Assembly (NCBI GenBank): GCA_963822255.1
Contig: CAWGGV010000008.1
Coordinates: forward strand, 372,001 to 436,000
Direction: 5' to 3'
Length of the DNA stretch: 64,000 bases
Origin: UBA7803 sp963822255
GTDB taxonomy: Bacteria > Pseudomonadota > Gammaproteobacteria > Pseudomonadales > Azotimanducaceae
Shown: positions 24,571 to 35,489 of the stretch, in pieces
Layout: each line of letters opens with the position of its first letter
Position numbering within the stretch: position 1 is the first letter of the stretch
Made by a program: the position numbers and the translations under genes
The notes under the pieces: model-generated
The model's input: only the letters and a program-made list of their open reading frames with translations
The model's database searches: none
What the model was told of the DNA's origin: nothing

Positions 24571-25695
24571 TCATGGTTCGGCGGAAGCGGCCGCCGTGCC
24601 GACGCCGGGGATCGCGGGGAAGCGGCTCAGCACGTCCATGCCGAGAAGTCCGTCTGCGCCCTTCGGCAGCGGGCCGTCCAGCACCAGCACGTTCAGGGAG
24701 TCCAGGTGGACACCGCCGATGTCGACCGGCGACACCCGATGCACCTCCGATTCCACCACCCCGTTGGCGGTGCGAACCTTCACCCGGACGCCGGTGGGCT
24801 CGGCAGCCATGGCGTCGGCGCGAGCGCGGGAAATGGCCGTCGTGGTGGCGCCCGTGTCCACCAGCAGATCCAGCGGCGCACCGCCCATGCGGGCACGCAC
24901 GTGCCAGGAGCCGTCGTCGCGCCGCTCCAGCGGCAGCCCGCTGCGGGCCGCCCGTACCTGCTCCGCCAGATCCTCACGCTCGCGGGGATCCACCCCAGCC
25001 GTGCCGGTCTCCGCCAGAACCTGCTCGGCATCGTCCACCCGGCCCGCCTGCAGCAGCCAATGAACGAGCCGCAGCCGATGGCCGTCGAACCCGGGATCGC
25101 GCTGCGAAAGATCCTGGAACAAGCGAATCAACGCAGCAACGTCCCCGGTGTTGGCAAGCTGCGCTTCCCGGGCGTTCACCAGCAGCGCCAGACGGTCACG
25201 GGCACGCGCGACTACCGCCGGATCGTCGGCGAACTCCAGCAGGTCGAGCAGCGGCGCCAGAGCGGCGGCCTGGCGGCCCTGCATCTGCCTGAGGTCCGAC
25301 TCCAGCAGGTAAGCATCGGGGTCCTGCGGATTGCGCTCCAGGTAGGCTCCGAGCAGATGGTCCGCCCGGCCCACCTCGCCGTCCCGGGCCAGCCTCTGGA
25401 GATCCCCGAGCAGCCGTCCACTCAACGCGACTGCCGCCGCCGATTCGCCGCTCCGGGTCAACTCGTCGAGCCGGTCGAGGGACGCCGTCCAGTCCGACGC
25501 GGACGGTGCCCGGCCGGCGCTGGCGCGAGCATCCGCGGGGACCGTCGCGCGGCCGCCGACCGCCGCCGAACCAGACCCGGTGCCACCGCTCGCAGGCGGC
25601 CCGCCGGGGACCGTCGTCCGCTGCTCGCGGCCCACGTCCATGCCGATCAGGAAGGCTGCTACGGTGACCAACGCCCAGATCACGTGCTTCACCCG
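24571..25695 (-). CDS. Membrane-anchored retropepsin-like aspartic protease with helical repeat region
   Basis: A 374-residue protein. A transmembrane helix (VIWALVTVAAFLIGMDVG) lies at the N-terminus, then a low-complexity Gly/Ala/Pro linker, a TPR-like helical region (~90-240; LGAYLERNPQDPDAYLLESDL, VHWLLQAGRVDDAEQVL), and a C-terminal retropepsin-like domain with LLVDTGATTT and the closing ADGLLGMDVLSRF. The single DTGA motif indicates a homodimeric protease. The start is taken as GTG at 25695, preceded by AAGGAG at 11 bp; another upstream GTG at 25743 is less likely. Protein and substrate are unstudied as far as I know. Confidence 0.8.
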   Translation of the reverse strand, partial: RVKHVIWALVTVAAFLIGMDVGREQRTTVPGGPPASGGTGSGSAAVGGRATVPADARASAGRAPSASDWTASLDRLDELTRSGESAAAVALSGRLLGDLQRLARDGEVGRADHLLGAYLERNPQDPDAYLLESDLRQMQGRQAAALAPLLDLLEFADDPAVVARARDRLALLVNAREAQLANTGDVAALIRLFQDLSQRDPGFDGHRLRLVHWLLQAGRVDDAEQVLAETGTAGVDPREREDLAEQVRAARSGLPLERRDDGSWHVRARMGGAPLDLLVDTGATTTAISRARADAMAAEPTGVRVKVRTANGVVESEVHRVSPVDIGGVHLDSLNVLVLDGPLPKGADGLLGMDVLSRFPAIPGVGTAAASAEP

Positions 25696-25801
25696 TTCAC
25701 TGACTCCTTGCCGCCAAACTCGTAGAATACCCGCCCTTCTCACAACCCTGCGAGCCGCTCATCGAACCGCCGCCGCATCAACGGACCTTCACCACCAGAG
25801 C

Positions 25802-28800
25802 ATGTCGACCCAGATGAACCAGAGCCGAGATCACGGCCGCCGTGATCCCTTCGCGCCGCCGGCGCCGCCCGGCGCCGGCCAGCGCAGCCAGTGGCAGGGT
25901 CTGCACGCCGGAGCCGCCGGGCTGGCGGTGGCTCGTGCCGCCGCGGCGCATCACGGCCTCACCGTGCTCATCGCCCGCGATACCTCGTCCGCCCAGCGCT
26001 GGCTGCGGGAGATCGAGTTCTACGATCCGGATCTCGAGCGGTTGCAGTTCCCGGACTGGGAGACCCTCGCCTACGACGCGTTCTCGCCCCATCAGGACAT
26101 CGTCTCGGAGCGCTTGACCACCCTCATGGCCCTGCGGGCCTTTCCGCAGCAGGCGCGGGGCGGCTCGGTGCTGGTGGTTCCGGTGCGTACCCTGCTTGCA
26201 GCGGGTGGTGCCGAGGTCGTTCGTCGACGGCCGCGCCATGCGCCTCGAGGTGGGCCAGCGCTACGACATCGACGCCGAGCGCAAGCGCCTGGAAGCCGCC
26301 GGCTACGCCGCCGTCGACACCGTCACCGGCCACGGCGAGTACGCCGTCCGCGGCTCGCTCATGGACATCTTTCCCATGGGCTCGGAGTCTCCGGTGCGGG
26401 TGGACCTGTTCGACGAGGAGATCGAGAGTCTGCGCACGTTCGATCCGGAGTCGCAGCGGACGGTGGAGCATCTCCCGCGCATCAGCCTGCTGCCCGCCCG
26501 GGAGTTCCCCTTCGACGACGCCGCGATCGCCCGTTTCAGGGACCGCTGGCACAACACGTTCAACGTCGACGTGCGCCGGGCCAGCGTCTACCAGGACGTG
26601 AGTCACCGCATTCCGCCGAGCGGCGTCGAGTACTACCTGCCGTTCTTCTTCGACCAGCTCGAGAGCCTGTTCGACTACCTGCCTGCCGGCACCGTGTTCG
26701 TGGAGGACCCGGGCATCGAAGAGGCGGCCGACCAGTTCCTCACCGATGTGGACCAACGCTACGAGAGTCTGCGCCACGACGTGGAGCGGCCGATTCTACC
26801 CCCGGACGATCTGTATCTGCGGCAGGACGCGCTGCGCGCGGCCCTGAACCGATGCGGCCGGGTGCAGCTCGGCCGGCCGGGACGGCACGCCGTGACCTTC
26901 GACAGCGAACCGGTGCCGAACGTCGAGGCGAACCCCCGCGCCCGCGAATCCCGCCGCGGCGCTGACCGCCTTCCTCGGCGCCCGCCCGGCGCGCACTCTG
27001 TTCGTAGCCGACACCGCGGGGCGACGCGAGGTGTTCTGGGAATTCCTCTCCCGGGCCGGGGTTCAGCCGAAAGAGGTGGACAGCTTCGCCGCTTTCCTCG
27101 CCGCCGACGCCGACGCGTGCATCACCATCGCGCCGCTGGACGAAGGGCTGATCACCGACGGCATCCGCGTGGTGACCGAAAGCGAGGTCTTCGGCCATCA
27201 GGTGCAGGAACGCCGGCAGCGCCTGGGCCGGGCCCTCGATCCCGAGCAGATCATCAAGAACCTCACCGAGCTGCACGTGGGCGAGCCGGTGGTGCACATC
27301 GAGCACGGCGTGGGCCGCTATCAGGGGCTGCAGACCCTCACCATCGACGACACGCCTCACGAGTTCCTGACCCTGGAGTACGCCGACCAGGCCAAGCTCT
27401 ACGTGCCGGTGACGTCGCTGCATCTGATCAGCCGCTACACGGGAGCGGAGCCCGGCCTGGCGCCCCTTCACCGCCTCGGCTCGGACCAGTGGGAGAAAGC
27501 CAAGCGCCGGGCGGCCGAGAAAGCGTACGACGTGGCTGCCGAGCTGCTCAACATCTACGCCCGCCGCGAGGCCAATCCGCGGTTCCGTTTCGCGCGGCCG
27601 GGCCCCGAGTACCAGCGCTTCGCCGAGCAGTTCCCGTTCGAGCTGACGGCCGATCAGCAGAAGGCCATCGACGATACCATCGAGGATCTGTGCACGGAGG
27701 TCGCCACAGATCGGCTGATCTGCGGCGACGTGGGATTCGGCAAGACCGAGGTGGCCATGCGCGCCGCGTTCCTGGCGGTGCAGAGCGGCAAGCAGGTGGT
27801 GCTGCTGGTACCGACGACTCTGCTGGCACAGCAGCACTTCGACACCCTGCGCAACCGCTTCGCGGACTGGCCGGTGCAGATCGAGTCGCTCTCGCGCATG
27901 CGCTCCGACACCGAGGTGGCCGACGTGGTGCGGGGCATGGAGAGCGGTGTCGTCGACATCGTCGTCGGCACCCATAAGCTGCTCGGTCACGCGAGGAAAT
28001 TCCACGACCTGGGGCTGGTCATCATCGACGAGGAGCACCGCTTCGGCGTGCGCCAGAAAGAGCAGATGAAGGCGCTGCGTGCCGAGGTGGACGTGATCAC
28101 CCTCACCGCCACCCCCATTCCGCGCACCCTGAACATGGCCATGAGCGGCATGCGCGACCTGTCCATCATTGCCACGCCGCCGGCGCGGCGCCTGTCCATC
28201 AAGACCTTCGTGATGGAGAAGCGATGGCACGTCATCCTGGAAGCCATCAACCGTGAGCTGATGCGCGGCGGTCAGGTGTTCTATCTGCACAACGAGGTGA
28301 AGACCATAGAGACGGTGGCCGCAGAGCTGGCAGAGCGCATCCCGGAAGCCCGCATCGGCGTCGGCCACGGGCAGATGCCCAAGCGCCAGATCGAGCGGGT
28401 GATGAACGACTTCTATCACCGCCAGCTGAACCTCCTCGTGTGCACCACCATCATCGAGAACGGCATCGACGTGCCGAACGCCAATACCATCGTCATCGAG
28501 CGCGCCGACCGTTTCGGCCTGGCCCAGCTCCACCAGCTTCGCGGCCGGGTGGGGCGGTCCCACCGCCAGGCTTACGCGTACCTGTTGACGCCGCACCCGA
28601 AGGCCATGACGGCCGACGCGGTGAAGCGCCTGGAAGCCATCGAAGCCGCCGGTGAGCTGGGGGTGGGGTTCACCCTCGCCACCCACGATCTGGAAATCCG
28701 CGGCGCCGGCGAGCTGCTGGGCGAAGAGCAGTCCGGACAGATCGAGTCGGTGGGCTTCGCTCTGTACACGCAAATGATGGAGCGCGCGGTACGCGCCATA

Positions 28801-29314
28801 CGCGAGGGCAAGACCCCCGACATGAACGCGCCGCTGGAGCCGGTGAGTCAGGAGGTGAACCTCCACGTGGGCGCGCGGATTCCCGATGACTATCTGCCGG
28901 ACGTGCACGCCCGGCTCATTCTCTACAAGCGCATCGCCAGCGCCGAGAGCAGCCGAAGAGCTCGCTGACCTCAAGGCGGAGGTGGTGGACCGCTTCGGGC
29001 TGCCGCCGGAACCGCTGAACCAGCTCTTCCAGGTGACCGGCGCTGAAGCTCGCGCATGCAGACCCTCGGCATCCGCCGGCTGGACCTCGGCAACGACGGC
29101 GGCCGGGTCGAGTTCAATCACGATACCCGGGTCGATCCCACCACCATCGTCTCGCTGGTGCAGACCCACAGCGCCACCTACCGCCTGGACGGCGCCACCA
29201 CCCTGCGGGTGTCTCGGCAAGCTCCCCGACTTCGAGTCGCGCGAGCGTTCGCGGCGGCGCTGCTCGAGCGGCTGGAAGGCGGCGCTCGACGCCGGCCGCG
29301 CGGTCAGCGCCTGA
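25802..29314 (+). CDS. mfd: Transcription-repair coupling factor Mfd (frameshifted)
   Basis: About 1170 codons across four frames, matching Mfd length (~1150). The UvrB-like N-terminus (SQWQGLHAGAAGLAVARAAA), the RNA polymerase-interacting region (VGEPVVHIEHGVGRYQGL), the RecG-like helicase (CGDVGFGKTEVAMRAAF Walker A, IIDEEHRFGV) and the C-terminal TRCF domain (DLKAEVVDRFGLPPEPL) are all present. Breaks lie near 26197 (extra T in CTGCTTGCAG), 26950, 28950, 29040, 29215-29250 and 29275; those I could resolve are single extra bases. Mfd removes stalled RNA polymerase at DNA lesions and recruits UvrA. The gene is probably intact in vivo. Confidence 0.93.
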
Positions 29315-29371
29315 TGGCGGCCCGTCCAGGCGGGCTCCGCCGCTCTTCGCCTCGCAGCCGCGCTTCTCGGC

Positions 29372-30367
29372 ATGCCGCTGGCTGCTGCTCGCGGCCGCGC
29401 TGCACGCGGCGTCACCTGCCGAGGAAAGACGCTCGAGGATCACCTGAGCCGCCACTGGTACTACACCGAAGTGGTGGTGTTCCAGCGACCCCAGGTGGAG
29501 GACCACGACAGCGACGAGGAGCTGGTGCAGGCGCCCCTGCCCCTGCCACGCGTGCTGCAGAGTTTCCGACGAGTGACGCCGGTGTCGGAGCTGTGCGGCT
29601 CGACCCCGTCACCCGCGCGTGCCTGACATTCCCGTCTCTCGATCTGTCGAGCCTGCCGCCGGAGCTGCGCCAGCTCCAGCTACCGTCGGCGCCGCCGCGC
29701 CGGGATCAGGCCGGCCGCCCGCCCCCACCGAGCCGACGGGCACCGACGACGGCCGGCGTCGAGCCTCCGCGCCATCGACCCGAGCTGGCGCCCGACCCGC
29801 TGCTGGACTTCCTCCGCGCAGCTGGGCGAGCTTCGAAGACACCTGCAGGCGAGCAGCTATCGCTGGCTGCCCACGGATACCTTCACCCTCAGCGGCGAGG
29901 CCCGCGCCCTCGTCCGCCGCGGCGGCTATCAGGTGCTGCTGCACGGCCGCTGGCTGCAGCCCGTGCCGCCACGGGACGCGCCCCAGGCGCTGTGGATTCA
30001 GCGCGGGCCCCGCTACGGCGACCATGACGGGCTGGAAGGCTCGTTCGAGGTGACTCTCGGCCGTTATCTGCACTTCCAGCACCGCCCTTTACTACCTCGA
30101 GCCGCTGCTCGGGCGCCATCCGGTGAACCGCGCCATACCGCCCGCCGGGCCCGAGCCGGTGCCCTGGATGACAGCGGGCCCGGTCTCACCGTCGACGAGC
30201 TGATGCCGGCGGGTTACATGCAGCTCCACGAGAGCCGCCGCATGCGCAGCGGCGAGCTGCATTATCTGGATCATCCCAAGCTCGGGATACTGGTCCGGAT
30301 CGACCCGGTGCAGATCCCCGATTCGCTGTCAGAGGCTTACACCGCTCTCGAAGAAGGCAAGCAGTAG
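29372..30367 (+). CDS. csiV: CsiV family protein (frameshifted)
   Basis: CsiV is a gammaproteobacterial periplasmic protein that binds peptidoglycan and affects cell-wall synthesis. ATG at 29372 is followed, after an extra C, by signal peptide WLLLAAALHAASPAEE. The mature N-terminus has the family's WYYTEVVVFQRPQVED, and the end carries the typical ESRRMRSGELHYLDHPKLGILV. Further breaks occur near 29600-29620 and 29810 and around 30090-30175. The gene directly follows mfd, as in Pseudomonas. Ends overlap the 3' end of the convergent phosphorylase by about 39 bp. Confidence 0.8.
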
Positions 30368-31083
30368 CCGCGCGACCCGCTCCATGCCTTCGACGGCCAC
30401 CCGGGCGATCACCGTCATATCGAACGGGTTGACGGCTCGGCCGGCGGCCGGGTTGACCACCAGCGAGACCATGGCATACGGCACCTCGCGCTCCCTCGCC
30501 AGCGCTGCTTCCGGCATGGCCGTCATTCCCACCAGGTCGCAGCCGTCTCTGGCCATCCGCTCGATCTCCGCCGCCGTCTCGAAGCGCGGGCCCTGGGTGC
30601 AGCCGTACACGCCGCCGTCGACGACCTCCACGCCCGCAGGAACGCGGCCGCGGCCAGCAGCGACAGGCGCAGGGGCTCATCCACCGGATCGGCGAAGTCG
30701 GCATGGATCAGCGCCTCGGCGTCGCTGAAGGTATGCGCCTGCCCCAGGTGTAGTCGATGATCTGATGCGGCAGGAAGATGGACCCCGCGCGGGCGTCGGC
30801 GCAGATGCCGCCCACCGTGTTCAGCGCGACGATGCCCCTGACGCCGAGCCCGCACAGCGTGTCGACGTTGGCCTGGTAGTTGATGAGATGCGGTGCAATA
30901 GGGTGCGCCGCGCCGGCGTCGGACGCGCCGTGACGCGGCAGAAACACCACCTCACGGCCGCCGATGCGGCCCCGCCGGACCGTGGCCGAGGCCGCCCCGT
31001 AACGGGAACGCGGGGTGGCAACGGGCTCGAAGTCGCGGACCAGCGTCGAGGACGCCGGAGCCGCCGATGACGGCCCACTCCAT
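30329..31083 (-). CDS. S-methyl-5'-thioinosine phosphorylase / purine nucleoside phosphorylase (frameshifted)
   Basis: A PNP/MTAP-family enzyme of about 250 codons. IGGSGV near the start, FLPRHGASD, HLINYQANVDTLCGLGV and the phosphate/base-binding YGCTQGPRFETAAEIERMA and GMTAMPEAALAREREVPYA are visible in three frames. Breaks lie near 30630-30650, 30740 and 30960-31040. The NYxAN-type motif resembles the Pseudomonas MTIP (S-methyl-5'-thioinosine phosphorylase), which degrades methylthioinosine from polyamine metabolism. Its ATG overlaps the hpt stop (ATGA). Confidence 0.82.
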
Positions 31084-31671
31084 CAGGCGGTCTCCAGATC
31101 GTGCGGCAGCGCGTAGATCGCCGGCAGGTTCCGCCAGTAGCCGCGGAAGTCCATGCCGCAGCCGAACAGATATCGGTCGGGGCAGCGCAGCGGCTGCGTA
31201 GTCCGCCCGTACCGGGCGCGGCGCGTCGATCTGCTTGTCCGCCAGCACGGCGGTCAGCACCCGTGCCGCGCCGGCATCGCGCCCCCAGCGGACGAGCTCC
31301 GCCAGAGTATCGCCGCGGTCGAGCACGTCGTCGACGATCAGCACCGTGCGCCCGCGTACCTCGTAGGCCGGCTCGGCGTGCCACACCAGCCGGCCGCCAT
31401 GGGTCTGGTCCCGGTATCGGCCCACGTGCAGATAGCCCACCTGCAGCGGAAAGCCGAGCCGCGGCAGCAGCGCGCCGGCGAACGACATGGCCCCGTGCAT
31501 CACCGTCAGCACCAGCGGATCGGCGTCGAAGAGATCGACCGACAGGCGTACCGACAAGCGGTCGACGGCGGCGGTGACCTCCTCCGCGCTCACCACCAGC
31601 TCGCCCCGGGCGCGGGCCGCCAGCACCGCGGGCGGCGGTCCGCCGACACCGGTACCCTGACCGCGGATCAC
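31083..31671 (-). CDS. hpt: Hypoxanthine-guanine phosphoribosyltransferase (frameshifted)
   Basis: A ~190-codon PRTase that salvages hypoxanthine and guanine to IMP and GMP using PRPP. The PRPP-binding loop VLIVDDVLDRGDTLAE is intact, as are the N-terminal VLTVMHGAMSFAGALLPRL and VGYLHVGRYRDQT. A break near 31190-31195 shifts the C-terminal GMDFRGYWRNLPAIYAL into another frame. The start GTG at 31671 overlaps the mechanosensitive-channel stop by 4 bp. Adjacent to MTIP, giving a small purine-salvage unit. Confidence 0.88.
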
Positions 31672-32193
31672 GCCCGTGCCTCGGCCCCGGAGGGCGCTCC
31701 GACCCCGGTCGACGCTTCCACCCCCACAGGAGCATGGGCTCCGTCAGGTGCCGCGACGTGCAGCATGCGAGTCGGGAAGGCGACCTCGCCGCCCAGACCG
31801 GCGATGATGTCGGCGATCCGGAACAGCACGTCCTGCTTGACCGCGTGGTATTCCGACCAGACGACGGTGCGGGTGAAGGTGTACACCATGAAATCGAGGG
31901 ACGAGGCACCGAAGCTCACGAAGTTGACCATGAGCGTGCGGGTCTGGTCGATGTCGGGGTGGTGCCGGAGCATGCTCTCCACGTCGGCGACGATGCGGGG
32001 CAGCACGCCGATGTGGGCCCGCGCGCCGCCTCCAGCAGCGCGTCGTCGTAAACGTTGCGGGTACGCGCGAGCTGGCCCGCCAAGCGCTTCATGACCACCC
32101 GCGCCAGCAGGTGCACCAGCGCGGTGCCCAGCACCATGCCGAATACTTCCAGAACCCAGGCGTTTGCCGGGGATACTCGGTCACGTGCTCCAT
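31668..32193 (-). CDS. Short MscS-like mechanosensitive channel protein (frameshifted)
   Basis: About 175 codons with MEHVTEY at the start, one transmembrane segment (WVLEVFGMVLGTALVHLLARVV), then a soluble part with PRIVADVESMLRHHPDID, MVNFVSFGASSLDFMVYTFT and a proline-rich tail. That second half matches the C-terminal domain of MscS-family channels, so this is a minimal form with a single helix and no full pore domain. At least two breaks, near 32140-32165 and 32010. Overlaps hpt by 4 bp. Confidence 0.7.
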
Positions 32194-32206
32194 GTGCGAA
32201 GTCGCC

Positions 32207-33819
32207 TCAGAAATAGCGGGTCAGCTCGAGCTGAACGTAGTCGTCGTTCTGCAGGGGCTGGCTCTTCTCCCCGGCGTCCAGGCTGCGAAAGTCCGGCAAG
32301 GCCGCCCGGCAGCGGGTGGGCGCCGCCGAACGCCCGGCCTTCGAGATCCGCGGTCCAGGACGTTCCGATGCGTCGGCTGGCCTCGAGACTCAACAGGTAT
32401 TCGCCGGTTTTCACGTCGTGGATGAAGCCGAGCAGCGCGGTGGTGTCGGCCACATCGTTGGCCCGCCATCGCGCACCCAGCGCCAGATCGTGCTCGAACA
32501 GCGTGTCATAGGCTTAATTCGTCCCGCTGATCGTACATGTACTCCATCACCACCCCGAGGTCGCTGCGGGTGCCGAACACCCCCACCAGGGTGCGTTCGA
32601 AGCCGGCGTCGTAGGCATAGTAGCGGTCGCCGGAGGGCGCCCTGGCCGCTGCGGGTGATGGCTTCGAGCTTCCATGCCCAGTCGCCGAAGATGGCCTGGC
32701 CATCGAATCCGGTCTGGTCGATGACGTCGTACTCGGGCACCAGCACCGGCTTGCCGTCGCGCATCTCGGTCGACGAAGCTCGGGTCGCGGCTGGTGCCCG
32801 AGAAGTGATAGATGCCGAAGTTCAGCGGCCCCATGTGATCCGACCAGCGTATCGCGGCGTCGACCCGATGGCGGCCGGCGCCGGACTCGTAGCGGGCATG
32901 GTGGGTGTCCACCGGCAGCACGCTGCGCAGCCGGCCGTGCTCGCCGGGAAACGTACGCTCACGGAATCCGGTGAGGGCGAAGATGTCGACGATGCCCCAG
33001 TCTCGGACCAGGGAGAGCTGGACCATGGGTTGTCCCAACTTGTCTTCGCCGTCGATGTTCTCCACCAGGTCGGTCTGATTGATGATGTCCACCAGATGCT
33101 CGAACTCGGTCACGCCCCAGAAGATCTGCCGGAAGCCCGCGTGCACCTCCCAGTCGGTGCCGACCCGGGAGATAAAAAGCTCCCGGAGTCCGCGTGGGTG
33201 CGCTTGTCGTCCTCGCCGTCTAGCCGCCGAACGGCGTGAAGGTAAAGCTGGAGCGGTCGTTGTCCCAGGCCCGGTAGTACTCGAGACGCGGCCGACACGT
33301 GAGGGCTCGAAGCGGCCCTGACCGTCGATGCCGGTCCGGCCGTAGCTGCGGGTCTGCAGGCCGAGGTCAAGATCCGTGGACACCGTGGCCGGCGGCCTGG
33401 ACGGCGTCCGCGTGTGGCGAACGGTCGGGCTCGGACGGATTGCCGCGTCGGCCATCGGCGCCGCGGCGGCCGCCGCCGACGCGGACGAGACGAGGTACCG
33501 TCCCCGGCATCCGTAGGGCCGCGGATCAGCCAGGCCGAAAGACCCTGGGCCCGGGCGGCAGCTTCGGCGCCGCTCCGCTCCCCGGCCTCGAGGTCGGCCG
33601 TGCGCACCCGATACCAGACGCCGTCGTCCCGGTGCGACGGCTTCCACCCGAAAGTGGTGGGCGAGGGTGTCCGCCATCTGCGCCGCCCAGCGGTCGGCGT
33701 TGCTCCGGTCGCGGAAGCTGCCGAGCACCAGTTGCTCTCCCGCGGCAGCGTGCGCGCCTTGTCCCGCCAGGGACAGCGCCGCCAGCAGCCCAGCCGCCGG
33801 CGCACGCCGTCGGGATCAC
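32207..33819 (-). CDS. SPOR-like N-terminal domain plus outer-membrane beta-barrel protein (frameshifted)
   Basis: About 537 codons. A signal peptide (LLAALSLAGQGAHA) leads into a SPOR-like peptidoglycan-binding segment (EQLVLGSFRDRSNADRWAAQ, VWYRVRTADLEAGERS). A proline/alanine linker follows, then a long barrel-like region with alternating strands (VHAGFRQIFWGVTEF, FGIYHFSGTSRDP, VPEYDVIDQTGFDGQAIFGD) and a C-terminal Tyr-Phe, as in outer-membrane porins. It resembles a SPOR-fused DUF1302-type porin. The start GTG at 33819 overlaps the lipoprotein-sorting-like gene. Breaks are numerous (33690, 33470, 33180-33230, 32770, 32630, 32500, 32300). Confidence 0.6.
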
Positions 33820-34635
33820 CGGACCCTCTTCAGCGCGTTGGTGGAGAAGTCACGGTCCGCCAGCAGGCCGTTGTCGAACCGATACTCGTTCCACAGCAGC
33901 TCGGTGGTCTTGCCGGTCTGCAGGTTCTCCATGAACATCCGCCGAGGCTTCCAGTACCGGTCTTCATAGAGCTCGTAGCCTTCCTCCGTCAGCCGCTTCA
34001 GCGGCCGGCCATGCCGGTCGTAGTAGTCGACGCTGTTCCACCCGAAGGGTGGAGCGCGTCGAGCAGCACCTCTTCCCGCGAGTAGCCGGAATATTCGTCC
34101 AGCGGCACCCGCTCGATCCTGAGGCACTCGTGTCGCCGCAGGGCTCTTGGCCAGCATCCTGTAGGTGAACTTGTCGACGTCCTGCAGCGCGAGGTCTTCG
34201 TAGGCGAACTCACTGGAGAGGAACGGGCCGGACTTGTTGCGCGAGGCGATCTTCTTGACTCGTCGCTGCGCCGGCAGATAAAGCCATTGATCGTCCGGCC
34301 CCTGGAGGTGGCTGTAGGCCAGCAGCGCCGTGCCGCGGATGGGCTTGGGGGTGTCGAATACCACCAGCAGACGGTCGCCGTCGTCCGGCGACCTCGAGCT
34401 GACTGATGGAAAGCTCCCGGCGGGACTCGGCGCCGCGGCGGTCGCGCAGGATCATCTCCAGGTCCACCTCGAGATCCCCATAGCCCGACTCGCGCCGGTC
34501 CTTCTCGCGGAATACCGCCAGTCCCTGCTGCTCGGGGGTCATGCCCGAGAGGGGAAGAGCGTCCAAGGCCAGCCCTCCGGCGCCGGCACGGCCGGCCCAG
34601 ACGGCGAGCAGCGCCGCAATCGCGATGACGATCAC
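33816..34635 (-). CDS. Outer membrane lipoprotein-sorting-like protein (LolA-fold, frameshifted)
   Basis: A LolA/LppX-fold periplasmic protein of ~270 codons. Visible are a signal-like helix (VIVIAIAALLAVWAGRAGA), GLAVFREKDRRESGYGDLEVDLEMILRD, the core GTALLAYSHLQGPDDQWLYL and PFLSSEFAYEDLALQDVDKF, and a C-terminal ENLQTGKTTELLWNEYRFDNGL. The last matches the family called outer membrane lipoprotein-sorting protein, often next to an outer-membrane beta-barrel protein and an RND-type MMPL exporter. The start is uncertain (GTG at 34635 used). Breaks near 34390, 34140 and 34050. Confidence 0.72.
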
Positions 34636-34808
34636 CGGCCTGCCCGGCGCCCGACGGCGGACATGGCGGCAGCCGCGCTGCACGCAGCGGCTGCCTCCAC
34701 CATCAATACTGCAAGAGAAACGCCCACTGCAGGCTCCCCCACCCGAATTCCAGCCCGGTTGCAATGGATGTTATGCACGCCGAGGGGGGTGTGCAAACGC
34801 TAAGTTCA

Positions 34809-34844
34809 CTGTATATAATTCCACATCACTGTATATTCAGCCAG
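34809..34844 (+). promoter_or_regulatory. Tandem LexA (SOS) boxes
   Basis: The downstream box CTGTATATTCAGCCAG (34829-34844) fits the CTG-N10-CAG LexA consensus. The upstream box CTGTATATAATTCCAC (34809-34824) keeps CTGTATATA but ends CAC. They are 20 bp apart and the second ends 21 bp before the lexA ATG. Autorepression of lexA through such boxes is the standard arrangement. Confidence 0.75.
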
Positions 34845-34864
34845 GCATCGAGACGGAGCCGCCC

Positions 34865-35468
34865 ATGGAAACCCTGACGCCCCGCCAAGCCCAGGTTCTC
34901 GAACTCATCAGACGCCACATCGACGACACCGGCTATCCGCCCACCCGCGCGGACATCGCCCGCAAGCTCGGCTTCAAATCACCCAACGCCGCCGAGGAGC
35001 ACCTGAAGGCGCTGGCCCGCAAGGGCGCCATCGAGATGATCCCGGGTACCTCCCGCGGCATCCGTCTGCCGGAGCTTCCCGGGCTGCCGGTAGTCGGCCG
35101 GGTGGCCGCCGGCGACCCGATCCTCGCCCAGGAGAACATCGAAGACCACGTGGACATCCCCAGCGGCTTCTTCCGCCCGCGGGCCGACTTTCTGCTGCGC
35201 GTGCGGGGGGACAGTATGCAGCGGCGTCGGCATTCTCGACGGCGACCTGCTCGCCGTTCACAAGACACCCGACGCCGCCAACGGCCAGATCGTGGTAGCG
35301 CGGGTGGACGACGAGGTGACGGTGAAGCGGTTTCAGCGTACCCGGCAGCGGAGCCGGGTGCTGCTGCTCCCGGAGAACGACCGCTACCAGCCCATCGAGG
35401 TCGACCTCACCACCCAGGATTTTCACATCGAAGGTCAGAGCGTGGGGGTGATTCGCCGCGGCACGTGA
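34865..35468 (+). CDS. lexA: LexA repressor (frameshifted once)
   Basis: About 200 codons. The N-terminal winged helix (LTPRQAQVLELIRRHIDDTG, TRADIARKLGFKSPNAAEEH) binds SOS boxes; the self-cleavage site is Ala82-Gly83 in RVAAGDP, the nucleophile is Ser117 in RGDSM, and the catalytic Lys is in VTVKRF. After RGDSM one extra C (near 35219) shifts the frame; removing it continues GVGILDGDLLAVHKTPDA to the end at 35468. LexA represses DNA-damage genes until RecA triggers cleavage. Two upstream LexA boxes support self-control. The break in an essential regulator indicates a sequencing error. Confidence 0.95.
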
Positions 35469-35489
35469 CGACCGCGTCGCGCGGGGGGG

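Noticed and set aside
22650..25292. 880-codon plus-strand ORF
   Set aside because: It is antisense to the GltD-like gene and retropepsin gene, whose proteins have clear motifs. The high GC content leaves long stop-free shadow frames.
26740..29415. 891-codon minus-strand ORF
   Set aside because: It is antisense to mfd, with no recognisable family; a compositional shadow.
35219..35468. Programmed frameshift in lexA
   Set aside because: The inserted base has no slippery sequence, and all neighbours are broken similarly, so error is simpler.
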